Source: Mucilaginibacter_A sp050954865 (GTDB lineage Bacteria; Bacteroidota; Bacteroidia; Sphingobacteriales; Sphingobacteriaceae). From it: 14,789 nt of DNA. Under the pieces are notes generated by a model. The model made no database searches. It saw only the letters and a program-made list of their open reading frames with translations, and was not told the origin of the DNA. Both the position numbers and the translations under genes were made by a program. Below are positions 1-7,130 of this stretch, one piece after another (within the stretch, counting starts at the first letter, position 1; each line of letters starts with the position of its first letter). The stretch spans positions 1-14,789 of the forward strand of contig JBPBQN010000180.1 in assembly GCA_050954865.1 (NCBI GenBank), in the 5' to 3' direction.

Positions 1-1
1 T

Positions 2-1405
2 CTTTTTGCCAATCTAAAAATTGAAAAAGTAGTTTTTCATGGCAAAAGCCTTAACTATTCTCGTGATAGCAATGCCGTTTTTCTCAACTTCCCGAACACC
101 ATAAAAAAGGGTGTAAAAGAAGCATTCACCGTTTATTATTCTGGTAATCCGCGCGTGGCCAAACGTGCGCCCTGGGATGGCGGCTTCGTTTTTACCAAAG
201 ACAGCGAAGGCAAACCCTGGGTGGCTACGGCTTGCCAGGGTTTGGGTGCGAGTGTTTGGTGGCCAACAAAAGACCACCAATCTGATGAAGTGGACAGTAT
301 ACTCATCAGCATCAGTGTGCCCAAAGGTTTAAAAGATGCATCGAACGGAAGATTACGCAAAGTTACTGAGCTGGCAGATGGTTATACCAAATTCGACTGG
401 ATTGTAAAAAACCCGATCAACAATTATGACGTGGAAGCCAACATTGGCAATTATGTGCATTTTGATGATGTTTTTAACGGCGAAAAAGGCAAGCTGACTT
501 TAGGTTTTTGGGTTTTGCCGCAGGATTTAGACAAGGCCAAAAAACAATTCGGCGAAAATGTAAAACCGATGCTTACCGCTTTCGAGCACTGGTTTGGCCC
601 CTACCCTTTTTACGAAGATGGTTATAAACTGATTGAAGCACCACATTTAGGCATGGAACATCAAAGCGGCACAGCTTATGGCAATCATTTTCAGAACGGT
701 TATTTAGGTCGAGATTTGTCTGGCACAGGTTGGGGTTTAAAGTGGGATTTCATCATTGTGCATGAAAGCGGCCATGAATGGTTTGGCAATAATATTACTT
801 CCAAGGATTTGGCAGATATGTGGATTCATGAAAGTTTTACTAATTATTCCGAATCGTTGTTTGTGGAGCAACAATTTGGTAAGCAAGCCGGACAGGATTA
901 CGTGCACGGAACGCGTAGAGCCATACAAAACGATGAACCTATCGTTGCGCCTTATAATGTAAACAAAGAAGGTTCTGGTGATATGTATTATAAAGGTGGA
1001 AACATGCTCAACATGATTCGTACCATCATCAATAATGATGAAAAATGGCGGGATATTTTGCGTGGTTTAAACAAAACCTTCTATCATAAAACCGTAACTT
1101 ATGATGATATTACAGGCTACATCAGCCAGCAGTCAGGCATCAATTTCAGTTCGGTTTTTGATCAGTATCTTCACTACAAAAACATACCAACGTTAGAGTT
1201 TCGCTTTCAGGATAAACAGCTTTTAGGCAGATGGATTTCGGATGTAAACGGATTTTCGATGCCAGCCAGAATCCGAACGAAAGGTGGCGAATACCAGTTT
1301 TTTAATTTAGGTACTTCTTTTAGCCCTGTAAATTTGCCATCGGCCGCAAAAGATAATTTGGAAATAGATACTTTTAATTATTACATCGGAGTTTTGGTAG
1401 ATTAA
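2..1405 (+). CDS. M1 family zinc aminopeptidase, 5'-truncated by window edge
   Basis: This is a zinc metallopeptidase of the M1 (gluzincin) family, expected to remove N-terminal residues from peptides. The visible 467 codons carry the zinc site HESGH at about residues 254-258. A third ligand Glu lies 18 residues further on, in WIHESFTNY, giving the canonical HExxH-x18-E. Upstream is GMEHQSG, the family's substrate-binding GxMEN-like motif in a variant form. The frame is open from base 2 with no stop, and family-like sequence (for example LNFPNTIKKGVKEAFTVYYSG) precedes the GTG at 155. That GTG is therefore not the start and the N-terminal domain lies outside the window. No long C-terminal helical domain follows the catalytic domain, so this is a short M1 form. 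Such proteins are usually secreted or periplasmic in Bacteroidota, but the signal region is not visible. Confidence 0.93.
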   Translation, partial: LFANLKIEKVVFHGKSLNYSRDSNAVFLNFPNTIKKGVKEAFTVYYSGNPRVAKRAPWDGGFVFTKDSEGKPWVATACQGLGASVWWPTKDHQSDEVDSILISISVPKGLKDASNGRLRKVTELADGYTKFDWIVKNPINNYDVEANIGNYVHFDDVFNGEKGKLTLGFWVLPQDLDKAKKQFGENVKPMLTAFEHWFGPYPFYEDGYKLIEAPHLGMEHQSGTAYGNHFQNGYLGRDLSGTGWGLKWDFIIVHESGHEWFGNNITSKDLADMWIHESFTNYSESLFVEQQFGKQAGQDYVHGTRRAIQNDEPIVAPYNVNKEGSGDMYYKGGNMLNMIRTIINNDEKWRDILRGLNKTFYHKTVTYDDITGYISQQSGINFSSVFDQYLHYKNIPTLEFRFQDKQLLGRWISDVNGFSMPARIRTKGGEYQFFNLGTSFSPVNLPSAAKDNLEIDTFNYYIGVLVD

Positions 1406-1462
1406 TTTTATTTTAGGTGTAACGTTTTGTTATGAATTAGCATCTTATCAAAAAACTTAACC

Positions 1463-2197
1463 ATGAAACCAATTCGTAATTTCTCTTTAATGGCTTTTGT
1501 GCTGATGGCTTTCGGCACGTTTACTTATGCAGAATTAAATCGTCCGCATCGTGCAGCTCGTATCGAAACTCAAAACCGCAACGTTTCCGGTTTCCATGGC
1601 ATTTCGTCTTCCGGTTCTTTCGATATCGTGCTGAAACAAGGCAACACCGAAGCGGTAAAAGTTGAAGCAGATGCGGAAGTGATTAACGAAATTGTAACCG
1701 AAGTAAAGGGCGGAACGTTGGAAATTCACTCCAAAAACACACACAATTGGGGCAACTTTTGGAATAACCGTCAGATAAGAATTTATGTTACCGCAAAAAA
1801 CCTGAATAGCATTGCTTTAAGCGGTTCTGGCGATATCAGGATTGAAGATCAATTAAACGCAAACGATTTAGAGTTGCGCCTCAGCGGATCAGGAGATTTT
1901 AACGGCGCAATCAATGCAAAAACAGTTGCCGTTTCGATTTCCGGTTCTGGCGATTTTAAAATTTCCGGCAAAGCAGAAGAATCTACGGTTGGCATTTCCG
2001 GCTCTGGCGATTTTAATGCTGGTAATTTGATGACAAAATCTACCGCAATCCGCGTTTCCGGTTCGGGAGATGCCAATGTTTATGCCAGCGAAAAACTGGA
2101 TGCCGTAGTAAATGGCTCTGGTGATGTGCATTATGGCGGTCATCCAAAAAGCGTTTCCAAATCTGCACACGGTTCCGGCGATATTTCCGGATCATAA
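1463..2197 (+). CDS. Secreted head-GIN (DUF2807) domain protein with SGSGD repeats
   Basis: A 244-residue exported protein of the head-GIN/DUF2807 family, which is widespread in Bacteroidota, often labelled a putative adhesin and of unproven function. Residues 1-23 look like a Sec signal peptide (basic start, hydrophobic core, cleavage near TYA|E). A first GIN-like strand set begins with SSSGSFDIVLKQG at about 48-60. From residue 120 the motif SGSGD, or NGSGD/HGSGD, recurs at 120, 141, 160, 179, 199, 217 and 236. A period of 18-21 residues fits one turn per repeat of a right-handed beta-helix-like fold. The gene is separated from the upstream peptidase by 57 bp and ends in a strong terminator, so it may be its own unit. 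I see no exact TAnnTTTG box before it. Identification is firm; function is not known. Confidence 0.9.
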   Translation: MKPIRNFSLMAFVLMAFGTFTYAELNRPHRAARIETQNRNVSGFHGISSSGSFDIVLKQGNTEAVKVEADAEVINEIVTEVKGGTLEIHSKNTHNWGNFWNNRQIRIYVTAKNLNSIALSGSGDIRIEDQLNANDLELRLSGSGDFNGAINAKTVAVSISGSGDFKISGKAEESTVGISGSGDFNAGNLMTKSTAIRVSGSGDANVYASEKLDAVVNGSGDVHYGGHPKSVSKSAHGSGDISGS

Positions 2198-2200
2198 GCG

Positions 2201-2222
2201 ATACTGTTTTTATCGGCATAAA
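2201..2222 (+). repeat. Half-copy of dispersed intergenic motif
   Basis: ATACTGTTTTTATC followed by GGCATAAA lies 3 bp after the head-GIN stop codon and just before the terminator stem. It matches the inverted complement of the right arm of the palindrome after lptF at 20 of 22 positions. It also shares the first 14 bases with a - strand copy after the proline dehydrogenase gene. Its function is unknown. Confidence 0.6.
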
Positions 2223-2253
2223 AAAAGCGATGGTTTAGATCATCGCTTTTTTT
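2220..2253 (+). terminator. Intrinsic terminator after head-GIN gene, symmetric
   Basis: A perfect 13-bp stem (AAAAAAAGCGATG paired with CATCGCTTTTTTT) encloses an 8-base loop. The GC core is GCGATG/CATCGC, and a 7-T tract follows on the + strand. The A-tract on the other side would give a T-tract for transcripts coming from the right, so it could act in both directions. It closes the head-GIN unit before the DUF433 gene. Confidence 0.88.
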
Positions 2254-2281
2254 GTTAGCTTAGATTACTAAATCTATTCTT

Positions 2282-2512
2282 ATGCAGTACGGTAAAATAA
2301 GTATCGACCCGGAAATAATGAGTGGTGCTGCCGTATTTGGCGGTACACGTGTTCCTATCCAAAATTTATTCGATTATATTGAAGGCGGAGAAGATTTAGC
2401 AGAATTTTTAGATGATTTTCCTTCTGTTTCAAAAGAAGATGCTTTAAAGGTCTTGGAAATGGCAAAAAAAACAATCACAACAGAAAAGCTGCTGCATGAA
2501 AATTTTGCTTGA
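2282..2512 (+). CDS. DUF433 antitoxin-like protein
   Basis: A 76-residue protein of the DUF433 family, small helix-turn-helix-like proteins usually paired with a DUF5615 (PIN-like) partner as a putative toxin-antitoxin module. The family signature is clear: a start resembling 'I..dPeimsG', then FGGTRVPIQNLFDYIEGG (about 19-36), then the acidic FLDDFPSVSKEDALKVLEMA (about 42-61). It is full length with an intact frame. Its last 17 bases overlap the start of the following toxin-like gene (ATG at 2496), the usual overlap in such pairs. The partner is broken, so this antitoxin-like gene appears to be an orphan here. The antitoxin role is inferred from the family. Confidence 0.88.
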   Translation: MQYGKISIDPEIMSGAAVFGGTRVPIQNLFDYIEGGEDLAEFLDDFPSVSKEDALKVLEMAKKTITTEKLLHENFA

Positions 2513-2820
2513 TGAAAGTCTGCCGAGAAAACTTCGTCATGATTTTGGAACAGCGCATGAAGTTTTACTGTTAGAGATAAATTTTGGCTAGGAAAAAAGA
2601 ATGGTGAATTATTGAAACTGATGATAGAAGAAAAGTTTGACATATTTGTAAAACTGTAGATCATAACTTACCTTATCAACAAAATCTTAATCGGCTTCCT
2701 TTAACAATATTCGTTCTTTGCGCCCGCAACAACAGAAGATAAACATTACAATTACTAATACCGAAGTTGTTTAAAAGACTTAAACAAGGCAAATTAGAAA
2801 ATGTGATTGAAATTCAATAA
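2496..2820 (+). pseudogene. Decayed DUF5615 (PIN-like) toxin gene
   Basis: Three frames joined end to end give a DUF5615-like protein. From the ATG at 2496 the first frame reads MKILLDESLPRKLRHDFG and HEVLLLEINFG, then meets TAG at 2589-2591. A +1 frame continues with GKKNGELLKLMIEEKFDIFV to TAG at 2657-2659. A third frame gives VDHNLPYQQNLNRLPLTIFV and then the in-frame stop TAA at 2740-2742. The same frame resumes with IPKLFKRLKQGKLENVIEIQ and ends at 2818-2820. LLDESLPRKL, NGELLK and VDHNLPYQQNL are hallmark segments of the family. At least two frameshifts and one further stop make a sequencing error an unlikely sole cause. The second break could be the loss of one A from an A-run near 2650-2653. 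The remnant overlaps the intact DUF433 gene, which would have been its antitoxin. Confidence 0.85.
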
Positions 2821-2851
2821 CGTATTTGCTTCAAACAAAATGGAGTAAAAT

Positions 2852-3858
2852 TCAATCTTTAAACCGCACCAAATTCTTCCTTCCAATATCATAAGTTAGC
2901 CTGAAAGCCTGCTGACTATCGCCCAAATTTCCCGGTGTTTGATGAAAGCTCAAAATAAAACTTCCGCGTATTTGGTTGTAAATAAAAGGTGTATAAATCA
3001 AATCCAATCGGTTGTACCTTTTTTTGCTGTAAAAAGAATCACCGTAAACAATGTTGCTTCCTTTACCGGCATAAAAATTATCGCGCAAACCAAAGTGCCT
3101 TTTTTGCAGGAAAATTTCGGCCACAAAGCCTTTTGGAATCTGAAAACCATCTATGCCACGCGTTCTTTCTAAAGAGATCATTCCTCCGGCAGAAATATTT
3201 AGAGAATCCAGGGAAGTTTTATGACTGAAATCCAAACCAACACGTACCTGTCCGCCGCCATTATCATTGATATGATCGTTCGGCAGCAAAATGGCCGCAC
3301 CAGCATCATGCAGCAACAAAAAATAATGTGATAAAAAAAACGGGCCGTACGGGTTTGGCAAATATTTTCCGGAAGCTCCAAAAATAAACTGTTCACGATC
3401 GGTTGCAGTTTGCCTGCTCACCCAATCAATCCAAATCGTTTCTTTTCCCCACGGGCTTTCGTAACTGGTGAGCAAACCCTGAATATTTGGCCGGTAATAT
3501 TGCAGCGTATCATTTAGCAAAGCCAACGGATAATCGCTGATCAAACCTTCCCGCGGGAAAGCACCAACAAAAAACTGCCAGCCTTTTTTACCGCTAAAAT
3601 TATAGTAAATCACCGGATCAACTTTTCCAAAAAACGGACCTGCGCCAAATTCATGTATTCCATTCGCCCCAAATCTACTTCGGCACGTGCACCCGAAAAC
3701 GTATGCGAACGGTCTTCAAAAGCTCGATATTCACGATTATCAAAAAAGCCGTAGCCTTGAAAATGAATGTCGAGATTATTGTTTTGGGCGATGCTATTTT
3801 TAGTGCCTAAAAGAAGCATTAACGTAAAAAAACATAGACTACGTAAAGTGTATTTCAT
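2852..3858 (-). pseudogene. Frameshifted outer-membrane beta-barrel-like protein gene
   Basis: One gene is split into two open pieces. The N-terminal piece starts at the ATG at 3858 with a signal peptide ending near SIAQ|NNN. It runs in frame to about DIHFQGYGFFDNREYR and ARAEVDLG, then leaves the frame and stops at 3610. The second frame contains, upstream of its first possible start (GTG at 3613), the convincing sequence ANGIHEFGAGPFFGKVDP leading into VIYYNFSGKKGW. It then runs to the end at RLTYDIGRKNLVRFKD. The frames join at a run of four C on the + strand (3667-3670); one lost base there would suffice, though a larger deletion is possible. Alternating aromatic strands and the signal peptide suggest an outer-membrane barrel. 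I recognise the type from Bacteroidota genomes but cannot name a function. It lies 3 bp downstream of the glycosyltransferase gene, in the same apparent operon. Confidence 0.72.
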
Positions 3859-3861
3859 ATT

Positions 3862-5577
3862 TTATTGAATGTTTAAATTGATAATTGAACTGCTTCGCGG
3901 ACCGGCAAACGGCGGCGATTTGATGGAAAATAACAACGTGTATTTGCCTTTTTTAATTGGCGTTTTAAGGTTAAAAGAATAAGTTTTGATTTCGCCGGGT
4001 TTAAATTGAAGCTGATTAAAATCCGGTTCGGCCATTTGGTTGCTGATCATCGAATCGCCTTGCATCACATACGCGCGCAAAACTGTAGGAAGCTGCTGAT
4101 CTGTGTTGCTAAAATCTACTGTTTTTAAGTATGGATTTTTGATTTTAAGCTGAAGCGGAACCATTTTTCCAACCAAAGTACGGATTTGGCTTGAATCAAT
4201 ACCCACCAGCATTTTCTGATACGAACGCATTTGATTAATCCAGTGTCCATAAAAAATGCCTTTAGCCGTATTTAATTTATCCGCAGAAATCTCTCTTAAA
4301 GGCGCATCGGTAACATAATAAATGCGTTTTTGCTGCAAACTGTCTTCAATCGGCCAAATATCAAATTGCGTGCGGCGGTAAAAACGCGAATCATAAGCAA
4401 ATCCTTTCAGCGAATTGGAGTAATAGCTGTACCAGGCCGGATTTTGAAATTGATCCGGAAAAATTACATAAGCATTTCCCGCTTTTTGCTGAATAGAATT
4501 TGTCCACTGCAAGTTACCGAAATAGCTTTTTATAACGCCGATTTTCATGCTGACTGGATTTTTAACTATCAAACCCAAACGCATCAGCAATAATAAAAAC
4601 AGGTTTAAAAAAAGCACAGGTTGCAGCCATTTTGGTTTAGGCTGATGTTGAATCGAAATTAAAACCAGCATTACCATCGGTAAGAAACCAATCAGCGTCC
4701 AGTGTGGCTGCACGGCAACTTTTAGCGTGTTCAACAGGAAAAAAATAATTGTTCCAACAAAATTAAACAGCAGCGTTCGGGTGAAAATATCTTTGGAACG
4801 AAAACGCGCTATCTGATAAAACCAAAACCAGCCAACCAGCGGCCCGGCCATAAAAAGCTGTCCGATTAAAAACAGGTACGTAAACTGAAACTGATAATGA
4901 TCTGTTTCACGTTCTACCAAATGGTATTTTATGGACGGAAAATCATGGTTAAACTGCCAAAAAATATGCGGTAAAAACAGTATCAGCGTTAATGCAGCGA
5001 TCATCCAGAAAGATTTCCGGCGAAGTAATTTTGGGTTGGCAATCAGCGTAAAAACAACTAATAATATTGCGTGATATTTGCTGTACAACGCGCCGGCAAG
5101 TGCCAAACTCAGCAAAAAAGCAATTCCGAATTTGTCTTTTTCTAAATATTGCTGATAAAAGAAGTAAAACAAGGTGCCGAAAAAAAACAGCGGCGCATCC
5201 GGCGTGGTGGTAAATCCAAAGATGTGAAAAATGGAAATCGAACTGATTACCAGCACAAACCACTTGGCTTCTACCTGATATTTTTTTAGGATCTGCCATA
5301 AAATCCACCAGGAAAATGTGCTGCTTAAAACGGTGAGCAAGCGTAAACTCAGCTCATTATGAAACAGCGTATCGCCAAATTTGATGAACAGCGCAACCAT
5401 CGGCGGATGATCAAAATAACCCCAATCCAAAAATTTAGAGTAGATCCAGTAATAAGCTTCGTCCGGATGAAGTTCGGTAAAATAGCTTTGCAGGAAATTT
5501 ACGATTGCCTCAATTAACAGGAAATACCGAATCGTTTTCTCCGAAAGTTTTTTATGCTGAGCCAGAATTTCGGCCAT
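3862..5577 (-). CDS. GT39/ArnT-like integral membrane glycosyltransferase
   Basis: A 571-residue polytopic membrane enzyme of the dolichyl-phosphate-mannose mannosyltransferase/ArnT superfamily (PMT_2 type). These enzymes transfer a sugar from a polyprenyl-phosphate carrier to a lipid or protein on the periplasmic side. The first extracytoplasmic loop has the catalytic-type acidic pair in ELHPDEAYYW (Asp39, Glu40), then DWGYFDHPPMVALF (about 51-64), typical of the family. A second acidic site is TTTPDAP (Asp127), and QPHWTL lies near 300-305. About ten hydrophobic segments fill residues 15-335. The C-terminal 230 residues are a soluble, beta-rich, presumably periplasmic domain. The nucleotide or lipid donor and the acceptor cannot be told from sequence. 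It lies 81 bp after the proline dehydrogenase gene and 3 bp before the barrel-like gene on the same strand. Confidence 0.9.
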   Translation of the reverse strand: MAEILAQHKKLSEKTIRYFLLIEAIVNFLQSYFTELHPDEAYYWIYSKFLDWGYFDHPPMVALFIKFGDTLFHNELSLRLLTVLSSTFSWWILWQILKKYQVEAKWFVLVISSISIFHIFGFTTTPDAPLFFFGTLFYFFYQQYLEKDKFGIAFLLSLALAGALYSKYHAILLVVFTLIANPKLLRRKSFWMIAALTLILFLPHIFWQFNHDFPSIKYHLVERETDHYQFQFTYLFLIGQLFMAGPLVGWFWFYQIARFRSKDIFTRTLLFNFVGTIIFFLLNTLKVAVQPHWTLIGFLPMVMLVLISIQHQPKPKWLQPVLFLNLFLLLLMRLGLIVKNPVSMKIGVIKSYFGNLQWTNSIQQKAGNAYVIFPDQFQNPAWYSYYSNSLKGFAYDSRFYRRTQFDIWPIEDSLQQKRIYYVTDAPLREISADKLNTAKGIFYGHWINQMRSYQKMLVGIDSSQIRTLVGKMVPLQLKIKNPYLKTVDFSNTDQQLPTVLRAYVMQGDSMISNQMAEPDFNQLQFKPGEIKTYSFNLKTPIKKGKYTLLFSIKSPPFAGPRSSSIINLNIQ

Positions 5578-5624
5578 TTTTACCTGATCATGAGCGGCAA
5601 AGATAATTATTTGAACAGTACATT

Positions 5625-5646
5625 TTTTAGGCGATAAAAACAGTAT
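5625..5646 (-). repeat. Half-copy of dispersed intergenic motif, - strand
   Basis: Read on the - strand, ATACTGTTTTTATC (5646-5633) is followed by GCCTAAAA. It begins 12 bp after the proline dehydrogenase stop (TAG at 5661-5659), in the same orientation as the gene. The first 14 bases match the copy at 2201 exactly. Nearby, TCAGCCTAAATTT (+ strand 5654-5666, spanning the stop codon) is identical to 13 bases in the middle of the palindrome at 11603-11646. TTAGGC at 5627-5632 and GCCTAA at 5657-5662 could also pair across the element. Confidence 0.6.
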
Positions 5647-5658
5647 CCAATATTCAGC

Positions 5659-6855
5659 CTAAATTTTGCGCCGGTTTTTTTCTTTACTAATCAAACCCAA
5701 CTCTCTGCTGGTTTGCCCGGCAATGGCTGTGTTTTCCTGCGCTCTTCTAAATAAATAGGGTAAAACGGCTTTCACCGGACCGAAAGGCACATATTTGGCT
5801 ACATTATAACCAGCGTTGGAAAGGTTAAAACTCAAATTATCACTCATGCCCAGCAACTGCGAAAAGTGCACATGCGGATGATTATAGTTGATTTCATGCT
5901 CGTTCAGCAAATCAGCCAGCAGTTTGCAGCTTTGTTCATTGTGTGTGCCGCAAACAAAAGCAATGCGATTTAAATGTTCCACGCAAAAGCGCAAAGCCAG
6001 GTTATAATCGCGATCGGTAGCGGTTTTGTCCGGCTGAATCAGCGTTGGATAACCTTTTTCGGCAGCGCGTTTATTTTCTTTTTCCATATAGGCGCCGCGA
6101 ACCAATTTGGCTCCGAGCAGAAAGTTTTCTTCCTTCGCCGCTTTAAAATCTACTTTTAACGAAGCTAATTTATCATGCCGATACAACTGATAAGTATTGT
6201 AAACGATCACTTTTTGCTGATTGTATTGCCGCATCATGTTTAGCGCCAGCAAATCAATGGTGCGCTGTATCCACGTTTCCTCCGCATCAATCATCACCGG
6301 AACAGCGAGATCATAAGCGGTTTTGCAGATCATATCCACGCGATCAAATATTTTTTGCCAGGCCGCTTCTTCTTCAGAGGAAAAACTTAAACCGGCATCT
6401 GCTTTTTCCAAAATTTCAAAACTGCCCACGCCGGTAATTTTAAAAACGGTTAACGGAATGGCCGCATCGCCTTTTGCGCGCTTGATCGTAGCAATAATCT
6501 GATCGCGTGTATCATCAAAAACGGCTTCGTCAATTTCGCCTTCAACTGAATAATCCAGGATCGTTCCAACTTTTCCGGATTGCAGATTGCGGATCGTTGG
6601 CGCACATTCGGCAATCGTTTCGCCTCCGCAGAAATGATTGAAAATAGTTGATTTTACCAGCGATTTGATTGGCAAACCAATTTTAAAAGCAAAATTGGTG
6701 ATTGGCGGACCAATCTTCACTAAAAAATTCAAATTGATGATTTTAAACAACCAGTAAGCGCGGCGCAAATCGGCATTGCTTTCATGGCGGAAAGCAATTT
6801 CGGTATTTTCAAAAGATAATGGTATGGTGTTTAAAGTTTTTGGGCGGATTTCCAT
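5659..6855 (-). CDS. Proline dehydrogenase
   Basis: A 398-residue monofunctional proline dehydrogenase, a flavoenzyme that oxidises L-proline to pyrroline-5-carboxylate with FAD and passes electrons to quinone. The family motifs appear in order: LDYSVEGE (100-107), MIDAEETW (188-195), NTYQLYRHD (220-228), KLVRGAYMEKE (240-250), GTHNEQS (293-299), QLLGMSDN (333-340), YVPFGPV (355-361) and LFRRAQEN (368-375). The paired Arg370-Arg371 correspond to the residues that hold the substrate carboxylate in known structures. There is no aldehyde dehydrogenase domain, so it is not a PutA fusion; the second enzyme of proline breakdown must be elsewhere. The ATG start lies only 4 bp after a -7 box (6860-6867), so the transcript should have almost no leader. 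It heads the - strand operon. Confidence 0.95.
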   Translation of the reverse strand: MEIRPKTLNTIPLSFENTEIAFRHESNADLRRAYWLFKIINLNFLVKIGPPITNFAFKIGLPIKSLVKSTIFNHFCGGETIAECAPTIRNLQSGKVGTILDYSVEGEIDEAVFDDTRDQIIATIKRAKGDAAIPLTVFKITGVGSFEILEKADAGLSFSSEEEAAWQKIFDRVDMICKTAYDLAVPVMIDAEETWIQRTIDLLALNMMRQYNQQKVIVYNTYQLYRHDKLASLKVDFKAAKEENFLLGAKLVRGAYMEKENKRAAEKGYPTLIQPDKTATDRDYNLALRFCVEHLNRIAFVCGTHNEQSCKLLADLLNEHEINYNHPHVHFSQLLGMSDNLSFNLSNAGYNVAKYVPFGPVKAVLPYLFRRAQENTAIAGQTSRELGLISKEKNRRKI

Positions 6856-6859
6856 CTGA

Positions 6860-6867
6860 CAAAATTA
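6860..6867 (-). promoter_or_regulatory. -7 promoter box for proline dehydrogenase operon
   Basis: On the - strand TAATTTTG fits the Bacteroidota -7 consensus TAnnTTTG exactly and lies 4 bp before the ATG. I see no TTG at the usual -33 distance. Transcription would begin at or next to the start codon. Confidence 0.5.
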
Positions 6868-6908
6868 GCTATTGAATGATGGAATAACGTCTGCTCGATC
6901 CAATTTTA

Positions 6909-6916
6909 TATTTTTG
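6909..6916 (+). promoter_or_regulatory. -7 promoter box for S4/aroB operon
   Basis: TATTTTTG fits TAnnTTTG and ends 7 bp before the ATG at 6924. As with the opposing box 42 bp away, no good -33 TTG is seen. The predicted transcript is leaderless or nearly so. Confidence 0.5.
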
Positions 6917-6923
6917 CAGCAAC

Positions 6924-7130
6924 ATGATTGAATTTAAATTACAAGGCGAATTTATCACGATGATCCAGCTGCTAAAAGCGGCCGGATTGGTGCAAACCGG
7001 CGGCGAAGCGCAGATAATGGTAACCGAAGGCAAAGTAAAATACAACGGCGAAGTGGATTTTAGGAAAAGATTGAAAGTGCGCGTTGGCGATATCATTACG
7101 TTTCAAGGGCAAAAAATTCAGGTTATCTGA
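6924..7130 (+). CDS. S4-domain RNA-binding protein, YbcJ-like
   Basis: A 68-residue protein made of a single S4 RNA-binding fold, similar in size and layout to the YbcJ type. The S4 signature is LVQTGGEAQIMVTEGKV (about 22-38) followed by YNGEVDFRKRLKVRVGDIIT (about 40-59), the two helices and hairpin that contact structured RNA. Its RNA target is not known. The stop TGA shares one base with the aroB start (TGATG at 7128-7132), so the two are very likely translationally coupled. Such proteins often sit beside unrelated housekeeping genes, so the link to aroB may be one of expression only. Confidence 0.9.
   Translation: MIEFKLQGEFITMIQLLKAAGLVQTGGEAQIMVTEGKVKYNGEVDFRKRLKVRVGDIITFQGQKIQVI

Noticed and set aside
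2374..2664. Antisense open frame over the DUF433/DUF5615 pair
   Set aside because: The sense strand clearly encodes known families; the antisense protein has no recognisable features.
4970..4983. Motif-like ATACTGTTTTTACC on the - strand inside the glycosyltransferase gene
   Set aside because: It codes for ILFLP in a membrane helix. Several shorter CTGTTTTTA matches in coding regions are likewise expected from Leu/Phe codons.
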